A stretch of 64,000 nt of DNA from Oxalobacteraceae bacterium AB_14 (GTDB lineage Bacteria; Pseudomonadota; Gammaproteobacteria; Burkholderiales; Burkholderiaceae_D). Numbering within the stretch: the first letter of the stretch is position 1; every line of letters begins with the position of its first letter. The stretch lies in NCBI GenBank assembly GCA_000381565.1, contig KB906724.1:1800801-1864800 (forward strand), given 5' to 3'. This document shows, piece after piece, positions 45,577 to 54,460 of the stretch. Below the pieces are notes generated by a model, which worked only from the letters and a program-made list of their open reading frames with translations, was not told the origin of the DNA and ran no database searches. Position numbers and translations under genes: made by a program.

Positions 45577-46122
45577 TCAGCGTTGCAGTCTGGCGCAGAA
45601 ATCGAGCAGCATTTGTTCGCCTTCGGGCCAGGGGCCGTAGCCGGCGTCGCCGTTGATGTGGCCGGCGTTGCCGATCTCGACGTAGTCGCTGCCCCAGGCT
45701 TGCGCGAACTGGCGGGCGCGCTGCGGGCTGACGTACTGGTCGTCGCTGCTGGCGATCACCAGGCTGGGGAAGGGCAGGCGCGCCAGCAGCATGGGCTGGA
45801 AGCCGGTGGTGCAGTCGGGATAACTGGGGGCGTCGGTGTCGCTGGGGGCGACCAGCAAGGCGCCGGCGATTGTCAGCGCCGAGCCGGAGGCGGCCCAGCG
45901 GCCCACCAGCGAGCAGCTCAGACTGTGCGCGGCCAGCACCGGCGGGCGCTTGCAGCGGGCGATGGCGGCGTCGAGGTCGGCCACCCAGTCGTCGCGGTCC
46001 GGGGTTTCCCAGTCGCGGTGCGGCACGCGGAGCCAGCCGGGATGCCTGCCTTCCCACTGCGTTTGCCAGTGGGCGGGACCGGAGTTCCACAGGCCGGCCA
46101 GGGTCAGTACTTCGTAGTCCAT
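45577..46122 (-). CDS. RBBP9/YdeN-like serine hydrolase
   Basis: A 181-residue alpha/beta hydrolase. AAHSLSC holds the nucleophile; VIASSDDQYVSP carries the acid and GNAGHINGDAGYGPWPEG the histidine, matching RBBP9 family proteins. Small cytosolic members cleave esters or peptides, but natural substrates are mostly unknown. It is a single gene with no obvious partner. Confidence 0.85.
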   Translation of the reverse strand: MDYEVLTLAGLWNSGPAHWQTQWEGRHPGWLRVPHRDWETPDRDDWVADLDAAIARCKRPPVLAAHSLSCSLVGRWAASGSALTIAGALLVAPSDTDAPSYPDCTTGFQPMLLARLPFPSLVIASSDDQYVSPQRARQFAQAWGSDYVEIGNAGHINGDAGYGPWPEGEQMLLDFCARLQR

Positions 46123-46220
46123 GCGTTGTCCTTGCTGGATAAGATGGTTTTTATCTTACCTCGGCCGGGGGCGTGATACATGCCGGCGCTGGCAGTATGC
46201 GCAAGCGTGGACAATTGTCT

Positions 46221-46811
46221 TCAATTGAATGCGACGTCTTCGAGTCGGAAGCGGAATTTTCTGCGTTCGGGCTCCGTCCAGCCTTGGCCGGGGCCGGTGT
46301 TGCGGGGCAGGGGCGGCGCCACGCATGGCGCACTGGCGACGAGTGGGGTTGGTGCGATGGCTGGAGCGCTTGCGGCAGCGGGCGTGGGCGTTACTGCTGC
46401 TGCGCGCGCCAGTTCGCGGCGGCGCACACCGGCCAATTTCCAGTGCTTTTTGCCGGGCATGCGGAGGGAGACGTCTTGCCATGCGTTGCGCACGCTGTCG
46501 GCGTAGCCACTGGCGAACTGGTTGGGCGAGATGGCGCGGCCCTTGTACATGATGCGGTCGCCTTCGACGATGGCGTATTCATGGTCGCCACGATAGGCCA
46601 TGCGCAGCCATGTGCCCTCGGGCAGGAACAGCGTTTTCCATTGGTAGCCGCGCGGTGCGGCGTCTGGTGCATGGCCCGATGTGGCGAGCCAAAGGCGTAT
46701 CGCGGCATCGACCGCTTCGGCCGGATCGATGCTCGCTCCGGTCTCGCGCAAGCGCTCCATCAGCGCGAGCACGGTATTGGGTGAGACATTCACACTCGTT
46801 GTAGCAACCAT
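46221..46811 (-). CDS. Uncharacterised protein, possibly RAMA/DUF4357-like
   Basis: A 196-residue protein. Residues about 1-45 (NTVLALMERLRETGASIDPAEAVDAAIRLWL) look like a helical dimerisation or DNA-binding segment. Residues about 55-125 (LPEGTWLRMAYRGDHEYAIVEG, then RAISPNQFA and RNAWQDVSLRMPG) resemble the RAMA/DUF4357 pattern linked to DNA-modification enzymes. A proline-alanine rich linker and a basic tail follow. AAGGAGAACAGC gives a clear start. A cluster of repeated boxes lies upstream. The domain guess is tentative and the function unknown. Confidence 0.6.
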   Translation of the reverse strand: MVATTSVNVSPNTVLALMERLRETGASIDPAEAVDAAIRLWLATSGHAPDAAPRGYQWKTLFLPEGTWLRMAYRGDHEYAIVEGDRIMYKGRAISPNQFASGYADSVRNAWQDVSLRMPGKKHWKLAGVRRRELARAAAVTPTPAAASAPAIAPTPLVASAPCVAPPLPRNTGPGQGWTEPERRKFRFRLEDVAFN

Positions 46812-46832
46812 GCTGTTCTCCTTGCTGAAATC

Positions 46833-46917
46833 TACTGAATTTTGCTTGGATCTACTGAGTTAGACCGAAGCAGCCCAAGGAAGTTCAATTCAGTAGGATT
46901 CAGTAAAAAATTCAGCA
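46833..46917. promoter_or_regulatory. Five copies of an ATTCAGTA-type box upstream of the RAMA-like gene
   Basis: TACTGAATT (46833-46841) and TACTGAGTT (46853-46861) lie on one strand; AATTCAGTA (46887-46895), GATTCAGTA (46897-46905) and AATTCAGCA (46909-46917) are the inverted form. Spacings of 20, 10 and 12 bases suggest cooperative binding by a regulator. This is the only gene start nearby. Confidence 0.6.
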
Positions 46918-46972
46918 GGTTTGCTAGAAGGAGAGCGGGGGGGCACCCATGGTGTGTATTCCCGCGGCAATC

Positions 46973-47857
46973 TTACAGGGCGGTGCGCAGCGCGAACAGT
47001 TCGGGGAACAGCACCACGTCGAGCATCTTGCGCAGGTAGCTGACGCCGGCCGTGCCGCCGGTGCCGGTCTTGAAGCCGATGATGCGCTCGACCGTGGTGA
47101 CGTGGCGGAAGCGCCAGAAGCGGAACGCGGTCTCGAGGTCGACCAGCTTCTCGGCCAGTTCGTACAGCGCCCAGTGGCGGGACGGGTCGCGGTAGACTTC
47201 CAGCCACGCGTTCTGGACGGACGCGTCGGCGGCGGTCGGCAGGGTCCAGTCGGCGTCGAGGCGTTCGGCGGACACCGGCAGGCCGTTGCGGGCCAACAGC
47301 TTGATCGCCTCGTCGTACACCGACGGCTCGCGCAGCGCCTTGTCCAGCACGGCGAAGGCGTCCGGCGCGGTGGTGTGGACGTTGAGCAGGGCGGCGTTCT
47401 TGTTGCCGAGGATGAATTCGATCTCGCGGTACTGGTAGGACTGGAAGCCCGACGACGCGCCCAGGTAGGGGCGGATGGCCGTGTATTCGGGCGGCGTCAT
47501 CGTCGCCAGCACATCCCATGCGTGCACCAGCTGGTCCATGATGCGGGCCACGCGGGCCAGCATCTTGAAGGCCGGGGCCAGGTCGTCCGACTGCAGGTGG
47601 GCGCGCACCGCGTGCATTTCGTGCAGCATCAGCTTCATCCACAGTTCGCTGGTCTGGTGCTGGACGATGAACAGCATCTCGTTGTGGTTGGGCGACAGCG
47701 GATGCTGGGCGGTGAGTATCTGGTCCAGGCCCAGATAGTCGCCGTAGCTCATCTTGTTGCTGAAGTCCATTTGCGCGCCGTGCCATTGGGCATCGGCGGC
47801 GGCGGGCGCGGCGGCGTGCATCGGGCAGCCGCTGGCGGTGTCTTTGGTATCGCTCAT
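46973..47857 (-). CDS. kynA: Tryptophan 2,3-dioxygenase
   Basis: A 294-residue heme enzyme that opens the indole ring of tryptophan to give N-formylkynurenine. Motifs include [46 protein letters not shown], the heme-ligand region [14 protein letters not shown] and [11 protein letters not shown]. It starts 16 bases after kynU on the same strand, so the two form a catabolic operon. The formamidase kynB is not in the window. Confidence 0.96.
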   Translation of the reverse strand: MSDTKDTASGCPMHAAAPAAADAQWHGAQMDFSNKMSYGDYLGLDQILTAQHPLSPNHNEMLFIVQHQTSELWMKLMLHEMHAVRAHLQSDDLAPAFKMLARVARIMDQLVHAWDVLATMTPPEYTAIRPYLGASSGFQSYQYREIEFILGNKNAALLNVHTTAPDAFAVLDKALREPSVYDEAIKLLARNGLPVSAERLDADWTLPTAADASVQNAWLEVYRDPSRHWALYELAEKLVDLETAFRFWRFRHVTTVERIIGFKTGTGGTAGVSYLRKMLDVVLFPELFALRTAL

Positions 47858-47873
47858 ATTGTTTATCTCGTTA

Positions 47874-49130
47874 TTAGGTTACTGCATCGCGCTTGGCGTC
47901 GACGTTGTAGTCCTGGCGGTCCAGGATGTCGCGCAGGATGTCCACCGCGTCCCAGACATCGGCATAGCTGGTGTACAGCGGCGTGAAGCCGAAGCGCATG
48001 ATGGCCGGCTCGCGGTAGTCGCCGATGACGCCGCGCGCGATCAGCGCCGCCATCACCGCATAGCCGTGCGGATGGGTGAAGCTGACCTGGCTGCCGCGGC
48101 GCGCGTGCTCGCGCGGCGTGACCAGGCCCAGCCGATGAGCGGCGCAGCGCTGCTCGACCAGCGCGATGAACAGGTCGGTCAGGGCCAGCGACTTGGCGCG
48201 GATGGCGGCCATCGTGGTCTGGCCGAACACGTCCAGGCCGCATTCGACCATCGCCAGCGACACCACCGGCTGGGTGCCGCACAGCGCGCGGCCGATGCCG
48301 TCGGCGGGGGCGAAGTCGGGCGCCATGGCGAACGGCGCGGCGTGGCCCCACCAGCCCGACAGCGGCTGGCGGAAGCGCGCCTGGTGCCTGGCCGGGACCC
48401 AGATGAAGGCGGGCGAGCCGGGGCCGCCGTTCAGGTATTTATAGGTGCAGCCGACGGCCAGGTCGGCGCCGTCGGCGTTGAGGTCGACCGGCAGCGCGCC
48501 GGCCGAGTGCGCCAAATCCCAGACCACCAGCGCGCCGGCGGCGTGCACCAGCGCGCTGGTGGCGCGCATATCGTGCTGGTAGCCGCTGCGGTAGTTGACG
48601 TGGGTCAGCATGACGACGGCGGTGTCGGCGCCGATGGCGGCCGGCAGTTCGTCCACGCTGTCGACCAGCTTGACGCTGTAGCCGCGTTCCAGCCAGCCGC
48701 TCAGGCCCTGGGCCATGTAGATGTCGGTGGGGAAGTTGGAGCGTTCGGTGATGATCACGCGGCGCTCGCGTCGGGCCGGGGCCGGGTCGGTGGCCTGCAT
48801 GTGCAGCGCGGCGGCCAGCGCCTTGAACAGGTTGACCGAGGTGGTGTCGGTGACCACCACTTCGCCGTCGGCGGCGCCGATCAGCGGGGCCAGGCGGTTG
48901 CCCAGGCGCTTGGGCAAGTCGAACCAGCCGGCGCTGTTCCAGCTGCGGATCAGGTCATGGCCCCATTCCTGGGCGATCACCTGCTGGGCGCGGGCCAGCG
49001 CGGCCCTGGGGCGGGCGCCTAAAGAGTTGCCATCCAGATAAATCACATGGGCGGGCAGGTCGAACTGGTCGCGCAGGGCGGCGAGCGGATCGTGCGCGTC
49101 GCGGTCCAGGCAGTCGTTGCGAGTTGTCAT
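47874..49130 (-). CDS. kynU: Kynureninase
   Basis: A 418-residue PLP enzyme that cleaves kynurenine to anthranilate and alanine. It shows [48 protein letters not shown] and the PLP-lysine site [19 protein letters not shown] 49130 has an AAGAAAG site eight bases upstream. Together with kynA it covers tryptophan to anthranilate except for the formamidase step. Confidence 0.96.
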   Translation of the reverse strand: MTTRNDCLDRDAHDPLAALRDQFDLPAHVIYLDGNSLGARPRAALARAQQVIAQEWGHDLIRSWNSAGWFDLPKRLGNRLAPLIGAADGEVVVTDTTSVNLFKALAAALHMQATDPAPARRERRVIITERSNFPTDIYMAQGLSGWLERGYSVKLVDSVDELPAAIGADTAVVMLTHVNYRSGYQHDMRATSALVHAAGALVVWDLAHSAGALPVDLNADGADLAVGCTYKYLNGGPGSPAFIWVPARHQARFRQPLSGWWGHAAPFAMAPDFAPADGIGRALCGTQPVVSLAMVECGLDVFGQTTMAAIRAKSLALTDLFIALVEQRCAAHRLGLVTPREHARRGSQVSFTHPHGYAVMAALIARGVIGDYREPAIMRFGFTPLYTSYADVWDAVDILRDILDRQDYNVDAKRDAVT

Positions 49131-49304
49131 TATGTAACTTTCTTGCAAGGTGGTGGAATGCTTTAAGCTTCAATAAGTTGCCAGTGTAACCTGAAAAGCC
49201 CGCCGGCGGCCCCCGCACCGGGGCCGCCGCCCGCCCGCAAACCCGCATGTTTGCTGGGTCGGCGAGTTTTTTTAAATTATTTTCGTTTTTTTTCAAAAAA
49301 ATCC

Positions 49305-49331
49305 TCAAGTTCCCCAAAATGCTGCCGTTAC
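49305..49331 (+). promoter_or_regulatory. Sigma-28-like site 1 upstream of flhD
   Basis: TCAAGTTC, an 11-base spacer and GCCGTTAC resemble the FliA consensus TAAAGTTT-N11-GCCGATAA (six of eight in each half). An AAATTATTTT precedes it, as it does site 2. Confidence 0.45.
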
Positions 49332-49411
49332 CAGTTTCATGATGAGCGGAAAAGCGCCATCGGGTAGCAAGATGGAGTCGAAAATAATTCAAATTATTTT
49401 CACCGGAACCC

Positions 49412-49438
49412 TAAAGTTCCTCAAATTGCTGCCGTAAC
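49412..49438 (+). promoter_or_regulatory. Sigma-28-like site 2 upstream of flhD
   Basis: TAAAGTTC (seven of eight), an 11-base spacer and GCCGTAAC (six of eight) give the better of two FliA-like matches. Transcription would start near 49446, leaving a leader of about 275 bases to flhD. Confidence 0.55.
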
Positions 49439-49562
49439 CGGGTTAGATGTAGCAAAAAAGAGTCGCTGAACTGCACTATTTTTCGTTTCATGACAGGACT
49501 TTTTTGAAGAACTGGACCCCTACAAAGCCTGCGCCGCAAGGGCGTGGATGAGCGATCTGCGA

Positions 49563-49581
49563 GTGTTTGTCAGACAAACAC
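49563..49581. promoter_or_regulatory. Palindrome in the flhD leader
   Basis: GTGTTTGT, CAG, ACAAACAC form a perfect 8-base inverted repeat about 140 bases before flhD. It could be an operator or an RNA hairpin in the leader. Confidence 0.45.
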
Positions 49582-49719
49582 CGACGGGTCGTGTCCGCTA
49601 TTTCCGGACGGAAAATACGGAGAACCTCCTCTACTCGTATTTTTGTTGCTCCCGCAGAATGTATCTCACTGGAAACGCAAATGTGTTCCGCAGTGCAGAT
49701 AACGGACTAGGAGATGGAA

Positions 49720-50037
49720 ATGACCGCTAACGATATGATGGCTGAAATTCGCGACGCCAACCTGAGCTACCTGATGTTGGCCCAGCAGATGATACGCGCC
49801 GACAAAGTCACCGCGATCTTCCGCCTTGGCATCGCCGCCGACATCGCCGAGCTGATCGAAGGCATGAGCAACGCGCAAATTCTCAAGCTGGCAGGCGGCA
49901 ACATGATGCTGGCCCGCTTCCGCTTCGACGACAGCGCCATCCTGTCGATGCTGACCAACTACAATAAAGACCGCGTGCTGGCCCAGTCGCACGCCGCCAT
50001 CCTGATGGCCGGCCAGGCCGTCGAAGAAATCGCCTGA
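49720..50037 (+). CDS. flhD: Flagellar master regulator subunit FlhD
   Basis: A 105-residue Flh[27 protein letters not shown] and [15 protein letters not shown] are the family's conserved blocks. FlhD with FlhC forms the FlhD4C2 activator of class II flagellar genes. ATG 49720 is preferred over ATG 49714 because AGGAG lies six bases upstream of it and directly abuts the other. It leads an flhDC-mot-che gene run. Confidence 0.94.
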   Translation: MTANDMMAEIRDANLSYLMLAQQMIRADKVTAIFRLGIAADIAELIEGMSNAQILKLAGGNMMLARFRFDDSAILSMLTNYNKDRVLAQSHAAILMAGQAVEEIA

Positions 50038-50056
50038 CCCCGAGCCGGAGCCGATC

Positions 50057-50602
50057 ATGTCAAAGAAGAGCGTAGTGACGGAAGCCCAGGAAATCCAGCT
50101 GGCCATCGAACTGATCCAGCTGGGCGCGCGCCTGCAGCTGCTCGAATCGGAAGTGTCGCTGTCGCGCGAGCGCCTGCTCAAGCTGTACAAGGAGTTGAAG
50201 GGCGTGTCGCCGCCGAAGGGCATGCTGCCGTTCTCCACCGACTGGTTCCTGACCTGGCAGCCGAACATTCATTCCTCGCTGTTCATCAATATTCATCGGT
50301 TCCTGACCGAGCACGCCGGCGCCACCGGCATCGAGGCGGTCATGAAGGCCTACAAGCTGTACCTGGAGCAAATGCCGCCGGAAGCGGGCGAGGAGCCGCT
50401 GCTGTCGCTGACGCGCGCCTGGACCCTGGTGCGCTTCTTCAGCGGCAGGATGCTGGAGCTGGCCCCGTGCGGCAAGTGCCAGGGCAAGTTCGTGGTCAAC
50501 TGCATGGACTTGAACGGCAGCTACGTCTGCGGCCTGTGCCACATGCCTTCGCGCGCCGGCAAGACCAAGAAGGCGCGCGACGCCGACGCCCTGGCCGCGT
50601 GA
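50057..50602 (+). CDS. flhC: Flagellar master regulator subunit FlhC
   Basis: A 181-residue FlhC with [21 protein letters not shown] at the start and the C-terminal zinc site formed by CGKCQGKF and CGLCHMPS (C-x2-C twice). It binds DNA with FlhD to activate flagellar operons. It follows flhD by 19 bases with CGGAGCC before the ATG, and its stop overlaps the GTG of the following methyltransferase gene. Confidence 0.95.
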   Translation: MSKKSVVTEAQEIQLAIELIQLGARLQLLESEVSLSRERLLKLYKELKGVSPPKGMLPFSTDWFLTWQPNIHSSLFINIHRFLTEHAGATGIEAVMKAYKLYLEQMPPEAGEEPLLSLTRAWTLVRFFSGRMLELAPCGKCQGKFVVNCMDLNGSYVCGLCHMPSRAGKTKKARDADALAA

Positions 50603-51393
50603 GCCGGCCCGGCCCCGACCCCTACCTGAGGCGCATCGCCCGCGCCCCCGCCGTGCGGGCGTTGCTGATCCAGTGCGGCGTCGCGCCGCTGACGCTGGCC
50701 ATCATCTATGTGATGGCCAGTTGCCGTTTACCGGTCGGTCTGTGGAGCGTGGCCGTGGTGCAGGGCCTGCTGGCGGCCGGCCTGACCTGGACGCTGGGCC
50801 TGGCCGCGTGGTGGCGCGCGATCCAGCTGCTGTTTCCGCCCGCGCTGCTGGCCGCGCAGGCGCTGCAGCTGCCGCCGTGGCTGTTCCTTGCCGTGTTCCT
50901 GTTGTTGCTGGGCTGGTATTGGTCGACTTTTCGTACGCAAGTGCCGTACTACCCGTCCACGCCGGCGGTCTGGGATGCGGTACGTCAAATCCTGCCGCCG
51001 GCGGCCGGCGGCCGGCCGCTGCGCGTGATCGACATCGGCAGCGGCCTGGGCGGGCTGGTGCTGTACCTGGCGCGCCAGCGGCCGGACGCCGAGTGCCACG
51101 GCATCGAGCTGGCGCCGCTGCCGTGGCTGGTCAGCCGGCTGCGCGCCGCCGCCGGCGGCAGCCGCGCCCGCTTCACCCTGGGCGACTACGAGCGGCTCGA
51201 CTTCGGCCGCTACGACCTGGTGTTCGCCTATCTGTCGCCGGCCGCGATGGCCGGCCTGTGGCGCAAGGCGGCGGCCGAGATGCGCCCCGGCGCCATGCTG
51301 GCCAGCTACGAATTCGCTATCGACGCCCGTGCGCCCGACCGGACCATCCGCGCCACAGCGGCCGAGGATGCCCTCTACATATGGTACTTTTAA
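50599..51393 (+). CDS. Membrane-anchored class I SAM-dependent methyltransferase
   Basis: A 264-residue protein with GTG start overlapping the flhC stop (GTGA at 50599-50602), so it is translationally coupled to flhC. Two to three hydrophobic segments (about residues 20-45, 48-70, 75-100) anchor it to the membrane. The rest is a Rossmann methyltransferase: motif [18 protein letters not shown] after strand two and [12 protein letters not shown]. The substrate is unknown; its place between flhC and motA suggests a motility-related or envelope target. Confidence 0.8.
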   Translation: MSRPGPDPYLRRIARAPAVRALLIQCGVAPLTLAIIYVMASCRLPVGLWSVAVVQGLLAAGLTWTLGLAAWWRAIQLLFPPALLAAQALQLPPWLFLAVFLLLLGWYWSTFRTQVPYYPSTPAVWDAVRQILPPAAGGRPLRVIDIGSGLGGLVLYLARQRPDAECHGIELAPLPWLVSRLRAAAGGSRARFTLGDYERLDFGRYDLVFAYLSPAAMAGLWRKAAAEMRPGAMLASYEFAIDARAPDRTIRATAAEDALYIWYF

Positions 51394-51524
51394 GCATCAT
51401 TTCGCGTTAATCACTTGCCCGCCCCCCCCTAGTCACGCTATTGTAGTTCTACATGTAAATTTATTGAAATCGGGCGATTGTTAGGTGGAGGCCGGCCGAG
51501 CTCATACCGGGGAGTCAGGGCACT

Positions 51525-52385
51525 TTGTTAGTCATAATTGGATATGTAGTGGTCTGCGTCGGCGTGTTCGGCGGCTTCGCCATGAATGGCGGGCACCTGG
51601 CCGCGCTGTTGCAGCCGCTCGAGCTGGTGATGATCGGCGGCGGCGCGCTGGGCGCCTTCCTGGTCGGCAACAACGCCAAGGCGATCAAGGCCACCTTGGC
51701 CGCGATCCCGACCCTGTTCAAGGGCTCGCGCTACACCAGGGACTTGTACATGGAGCTGATGTCGCTGCTGTTCGACGTGCTGTCCAAGGTGCGCAAGGAA
51801 GGCTTGATGTCGATCGAAGGCGATATCGACAGCCCGGACCAGAGCCCGCTGTTCAGCAAGTATCCCAGCGTGCTGGAGGACCACCACATCGTCGAGTTCA
51901 TGACCGACTACCTGCGCCTGATGGTGTCGGGCAATATGGATGCGTTCCAGATCGAGAACCTGATGGACAACGAGATCGAGACCCACCACCACGAGCACGC
52001 GGTGCCGGCGCATGCGCTGGCCAAGCTGGGCGACGGCATGCCGGCCTTCGGCATCGTGGCGGCGGTGATGGGCGTGGTGCATACGATGGAATCGGTGGGC
52101 TTGCCGCCGGCCGAGCTGGGCATCCTGATCGCGCACGCGCTGGTCGGCACCTTCCTCGGCATCCTGCTGGCCTACGGCTTCGTCGGTCCGCTGGCCAGCC
52201 TGCTGGAACAAAAGCTGGATGAGTCGACCAAGATGTACCAGTGCGTCAAGGTCACCCTGCTGGCCAGCCTGAACGGCTACGCGCCGGCGCTGGCGGTGGA
52301 GTTCGGCCGCAAGGTCTTGTATTCGACCGAGCGCCCCAGCTTTGCCGAGCTGGAAGACCACATCAAGAAATCGAAGGCCAAGTGA
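51525..52385 (+). CDS. motA: Flagellar motor stator protein MotA
   Basis: A 286-residue MotA with four transmembrane helices (VIIGYVVVCVGVFGGFAMNGG first), a large cytoplasmic loop, and helices three and four near PAFGIVAAVMGVVHTMESVG and ALVGTFLGILLAYGFVGPLA. With MotB it forms the proton channel that drives rotation. The start is TTG 51525, with AGGG five bases upstream; no ATG lies before the first helix. A 131-base gap separates it from the methyltransferase gene. Confidence 0.94.
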   Translation: MLVIIGYVVVCVGVFGGFAMNGGHLAALLQPLELVMIGGGALGAFLVGNNAKAIKATLAAIPTLFKGSRYTRDLYMELMSLLFDVLSKVRKEGLMSIEGDIDSPDQSPLFSKYPSVLEDHHIVEFMTDYLRLMVSGNMDAFQIENLMDNEIETHHHEHAVPAHALAKLGDGMPAFGIVAAVMGVVHTMESVGLPPAELGILIAHALVGTFLGILLAYGFVGPLASLLEQKLDESTKMYQCVKVTLLASLNGYAPALAVEFGRKVLYSTERPSFAELEDHIKKSKAK

Positions 52386-52430
52386 GCGCGCCCATGACAG
52401 GCGGCGCCGCAGCAACCATAAGGAATCGCC

Positions 52431-53387
52431 ATGGCTGAAGAAGGCTTGCGGCCGATTATCGTCAAGCGCATCAAGCAGGGCGGCGGCGGCCACCACGGCG
52501 GCGCCTGGAAGATCGCGTACGCCGATTTCGTGACGGCGATGATGGCCTTCTTCCTGCTGATGTGGCTGCTCGGCTCGACCACCAAGGGCGATCTCAACGG
52601 CATTTCCGAATACTTCAAGACGCCGCTCAAGGTGGCGCTGCAGGGCGGCTCGGGCAGCGGCGACAGCTCGTCGGTGATCCCCGGCGGCGGCAAGGACCTG
52701 ACCCGGCGCGACGGCCAGGTCAAGGCCAGCGACGATCCGGCGATCAAGAAGACCTTCAACCTGACTGCCGCCAAGGCCGCGCTGGAAGCCGAGGAAAACC
52801 AGCGCCTGAAGGCGCTCAAGGAAAAGATCGAAGCCCAGATCGAGGCCAATCCGCTGCTCAGGAAGTACAAGGAGCAGCTGCTGCTCGACATCACCAGCGA
52901 AGGCTTGCGGATCCAGATCGTCGACGAGCAGAACCGCCCGATGTTCGCGCTGGCCAAGGCCGAGCTGCAGCCGTACACGCGCGAGATCCTGCACGCCATC
53001 GGCTTCGTGCTGAACGAGGTGCCCAACAAGATCGGCCTGTCCGGCCACACCGACTCGACGCCCTACCTGAGCGACGCCGGCTACAGCAACTGGGAATTGT
53101 CGGCCGACCGCGCCAACGCCTCGCGGCGCGAGCTGATCGCCGGCGGCATGGCCGACAACAAGGTGCTGCGGGTGGTGGGGCTGGCCTCGGCCGCCAACCT
53201 GGACAAGGCCGATCCGTTCAACCCGATCAACCGCCGCATCAGCATCATCGTGATGAACAAGCGCACCGAGGAAAACGTGATGCGCGACGGCGCCCGCCAG
53301 CTCGACGTGGGCGCGGACGAGGGCCAGTCGCCAGCGACGGGCGCCGCCGCGGCGCCGGCGCCGGCCGGACCGCCGGTGCGCAAGTAG
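52431..53387 (+). CDS. motB: Flagellar motor stator protein MotB
   Basis: A 318-residue protein: one transmembrane helix with the proton-binding aspartate in AYADFVTAMMAFFLLMWLLG, a plug and linker, and an OmpA-like peptidoglycan-binding domain (NKIGLSGHTDSTPY, NWELSADRANASRREL, NRRISIIVM). It anchors the stator to peptidoglycan. It lies 45 bases after motA in the same operon. Confidence 0.95.
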   Translation: MAEEGLRPIIVKRIKQGGGGHHGGAWKIAYADFVTAMMAFFLLMWLLGSTTKGDLNGISEYFKTPLKVALQGGSGSGDSSSVIPGGGKDLTRRDGQVKASDDPAIKKTFNLTAAKAALEAEENQRLKALKEKIEAQIEANPLLRKYKEQLLLDITSEGLRIQIVDEQNRPMFALAKAELQPYTREILHAIGFVLNEVPNKIGLSGHTDSTPYLSDAGYSNWELSADRANASRRELIAGGMADNKVLRVVGLASAANLDKADPFNPINRRISIIVMNKRTEENVMRDGARQLDVGADEGQSPATGAAAAPAPAGPPVRK

Positions 53388-53435
53388 GCGGGTGCAATCC
53401 AGCAGTTGTAAGACAAGCGGAACAACGAGACTGTT

Positions 53436-53984
53436 ATGACGAGAAAAAAAATCCTGGGCTCACATGTAAAGCGCCTGTTGTCGGGCGTGTCTGACCATGG
53501 GCGCAAGCATTTGACCGAAGTCGAGACCGACCTGATCCAGACCGGCCTGCTGCTGGAGGAGGCGATCGAAAAGCTGTCCTTCAACTTCATGGCCATCCAT
53601 CAGGCGGTCGAGGCCGAGCAAGCGACGATCCAGCTGCTGCTCGACGGCGGCACCGCCACGCCCGAGCAGCGCAGCCAGCTCGAAGCCCTGCAGGGCCAGG
53701 TGGGCGGCTATGTCAACGCCGCCATCACCAGCCTGCAATTCCAGGACATGACCAGCCAGCTGCTCGACCGCACGCTCAAGCGGGTGACCGGCCTGCGCGA
53801 ATTCCTCGGCACCCTGGGCGCGCACGGCGCCGAGATGCTGCCCGAGAGCGACAACGAGGAAATCGTCGCGCTGCTGGGCAAGGTCAGCATGGCGCTGGCG
53901 ATCCAGAGCCTGGAGCTGCGCAGCGTGCTGCGCAAGGCCGTCAGCCAACAACACCTGGAGAGCGGCGACATCGAATTATTCTGA
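53436..53984 (+). CDS. Small CheZ-like protein with DxxxQ motif
   Basis: A 182-residue, predominantly helical protein. Its core reads ITSLQFQDMTSQLLDRTLKRV, with Asp104 and Gln108 in the DxxxQ arrangement CheZ uses to dephosphorylate CheY (compare QDLTGQ in the full CheZ at 62254). Unlike that protein it lacks the C-terminal CheY-docking peptide and ends SGDIELF. It lies between motB and a cheY gene 65 bases downstream, so a dedicated phosphatase or regulator of that CheY is the best inference. It is shorter than typical CheZ. Confidence 0.65.
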   Translation: MTRKKILGSHVKRLLSGVSDHGRKHLTEVETDLIQTGLLLEEAIEKLSFNFMAIHQAVEAEQATIQLLLDGGTATPEQRSQLEALQGQVGGYVNAAITSLQFQDMTSQLLDRTLKRVTGLREFLGTLGAHGAEMLPESDNEEIVALLGKVSMALAIQSLELRSVLRKAVSQQHLESGDIELF

Positions 53985-54049
53985 ACGCCGCAACCTGCCG
54001 ATTGATACAAACGGGGCGCGTGTCCCGCATTTAATGAGTGAGAGCAAAG

Positions 54050-54415
54050 ATGGCCAAGACAATACTTGCAGTTGATGATTCCAGTTCCCTGCGCCAGATG
54101 GTGGCCTTCAGCCTGAAGGCCGCCGGCTACCTGGTGGTGGAAGCGGTGGACGGCCAGGACGGCCTGGAAAAAGCCAAGCTGCAAAGCGTCGACCTGGTGC
54201 TGACCGACCAGAACATGCCGCGCATGGACGGCTTGCAGCTGATCAAGCTGCTGCGCGAACTGCCGACCTACCAGAAGACCCCCATCCTGATGCTGACCAC
54301 CGAATCGTCCGACGAGATGAAAGCCAAGGGCCGCGCCGCCGGCGCCAATGGCTGGCTGGTCAAGCCTTTCGATCCGCAGCGGCTCATCGAGGTGGTGAAG
54401 AAGGTCATCGGCTGA
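54050..54415 (+). CDS. cheY: Chemotaxis response regulator CheY (first copy)
   Basis: A 121-residue single REC domain: AVDDSSSLRQ, phospho-acceptor in LVLTDQNMPRMDG, threonine in MLTTESS and lysine in WLVKPF. It is the diffusible output of CheA that binds the motor switch or competes for phosphate. It lies directly before cheA and after the CheZ-like gene. A second, slightly longer cheY lies at 61865. Confidence 0.92.
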   Translation: MAKTILAVDDSSSLRQMVAFSLKAAGYLVVEAVDGQDGLEKAKLQSVDLVLTDQNMPRMDGLQLIKLLRELPTYQKTPILMLTTESSDEMKAKGRAAGANGWLVKPFDPQRLIEVVKKVIG

Positions 54416-54460
54416 TAAGGCGCATGCAATGAAGCTGAGCGAAACTTACGGAGTATCCCC

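Larger units (their letters stand above)
49131..49719. other. 589-base intergenic region between kynU and flhD
   Basis: No convincing gene lies here. It holds an AT-rich block (49270-49310), two sigma-28-like sites within an imperfect 107-base-spaced repeat, and a perfect palindrome in the presumed flhD leader. The length fits a long regulated leader for the flagellar master operon. Confidence 0.7.

Noticed and set aside
49548..49730. 60-codon frame before flhD
   Set aside because: It crosses the palindrome and flhD start with no protein-like features.
51447..51485. Sigma-28-like site upstream of motA (TAAATTTA with GGCGATTG)
   Set aside because: Spacing is about two bases too short and the -10 half matches poorly.
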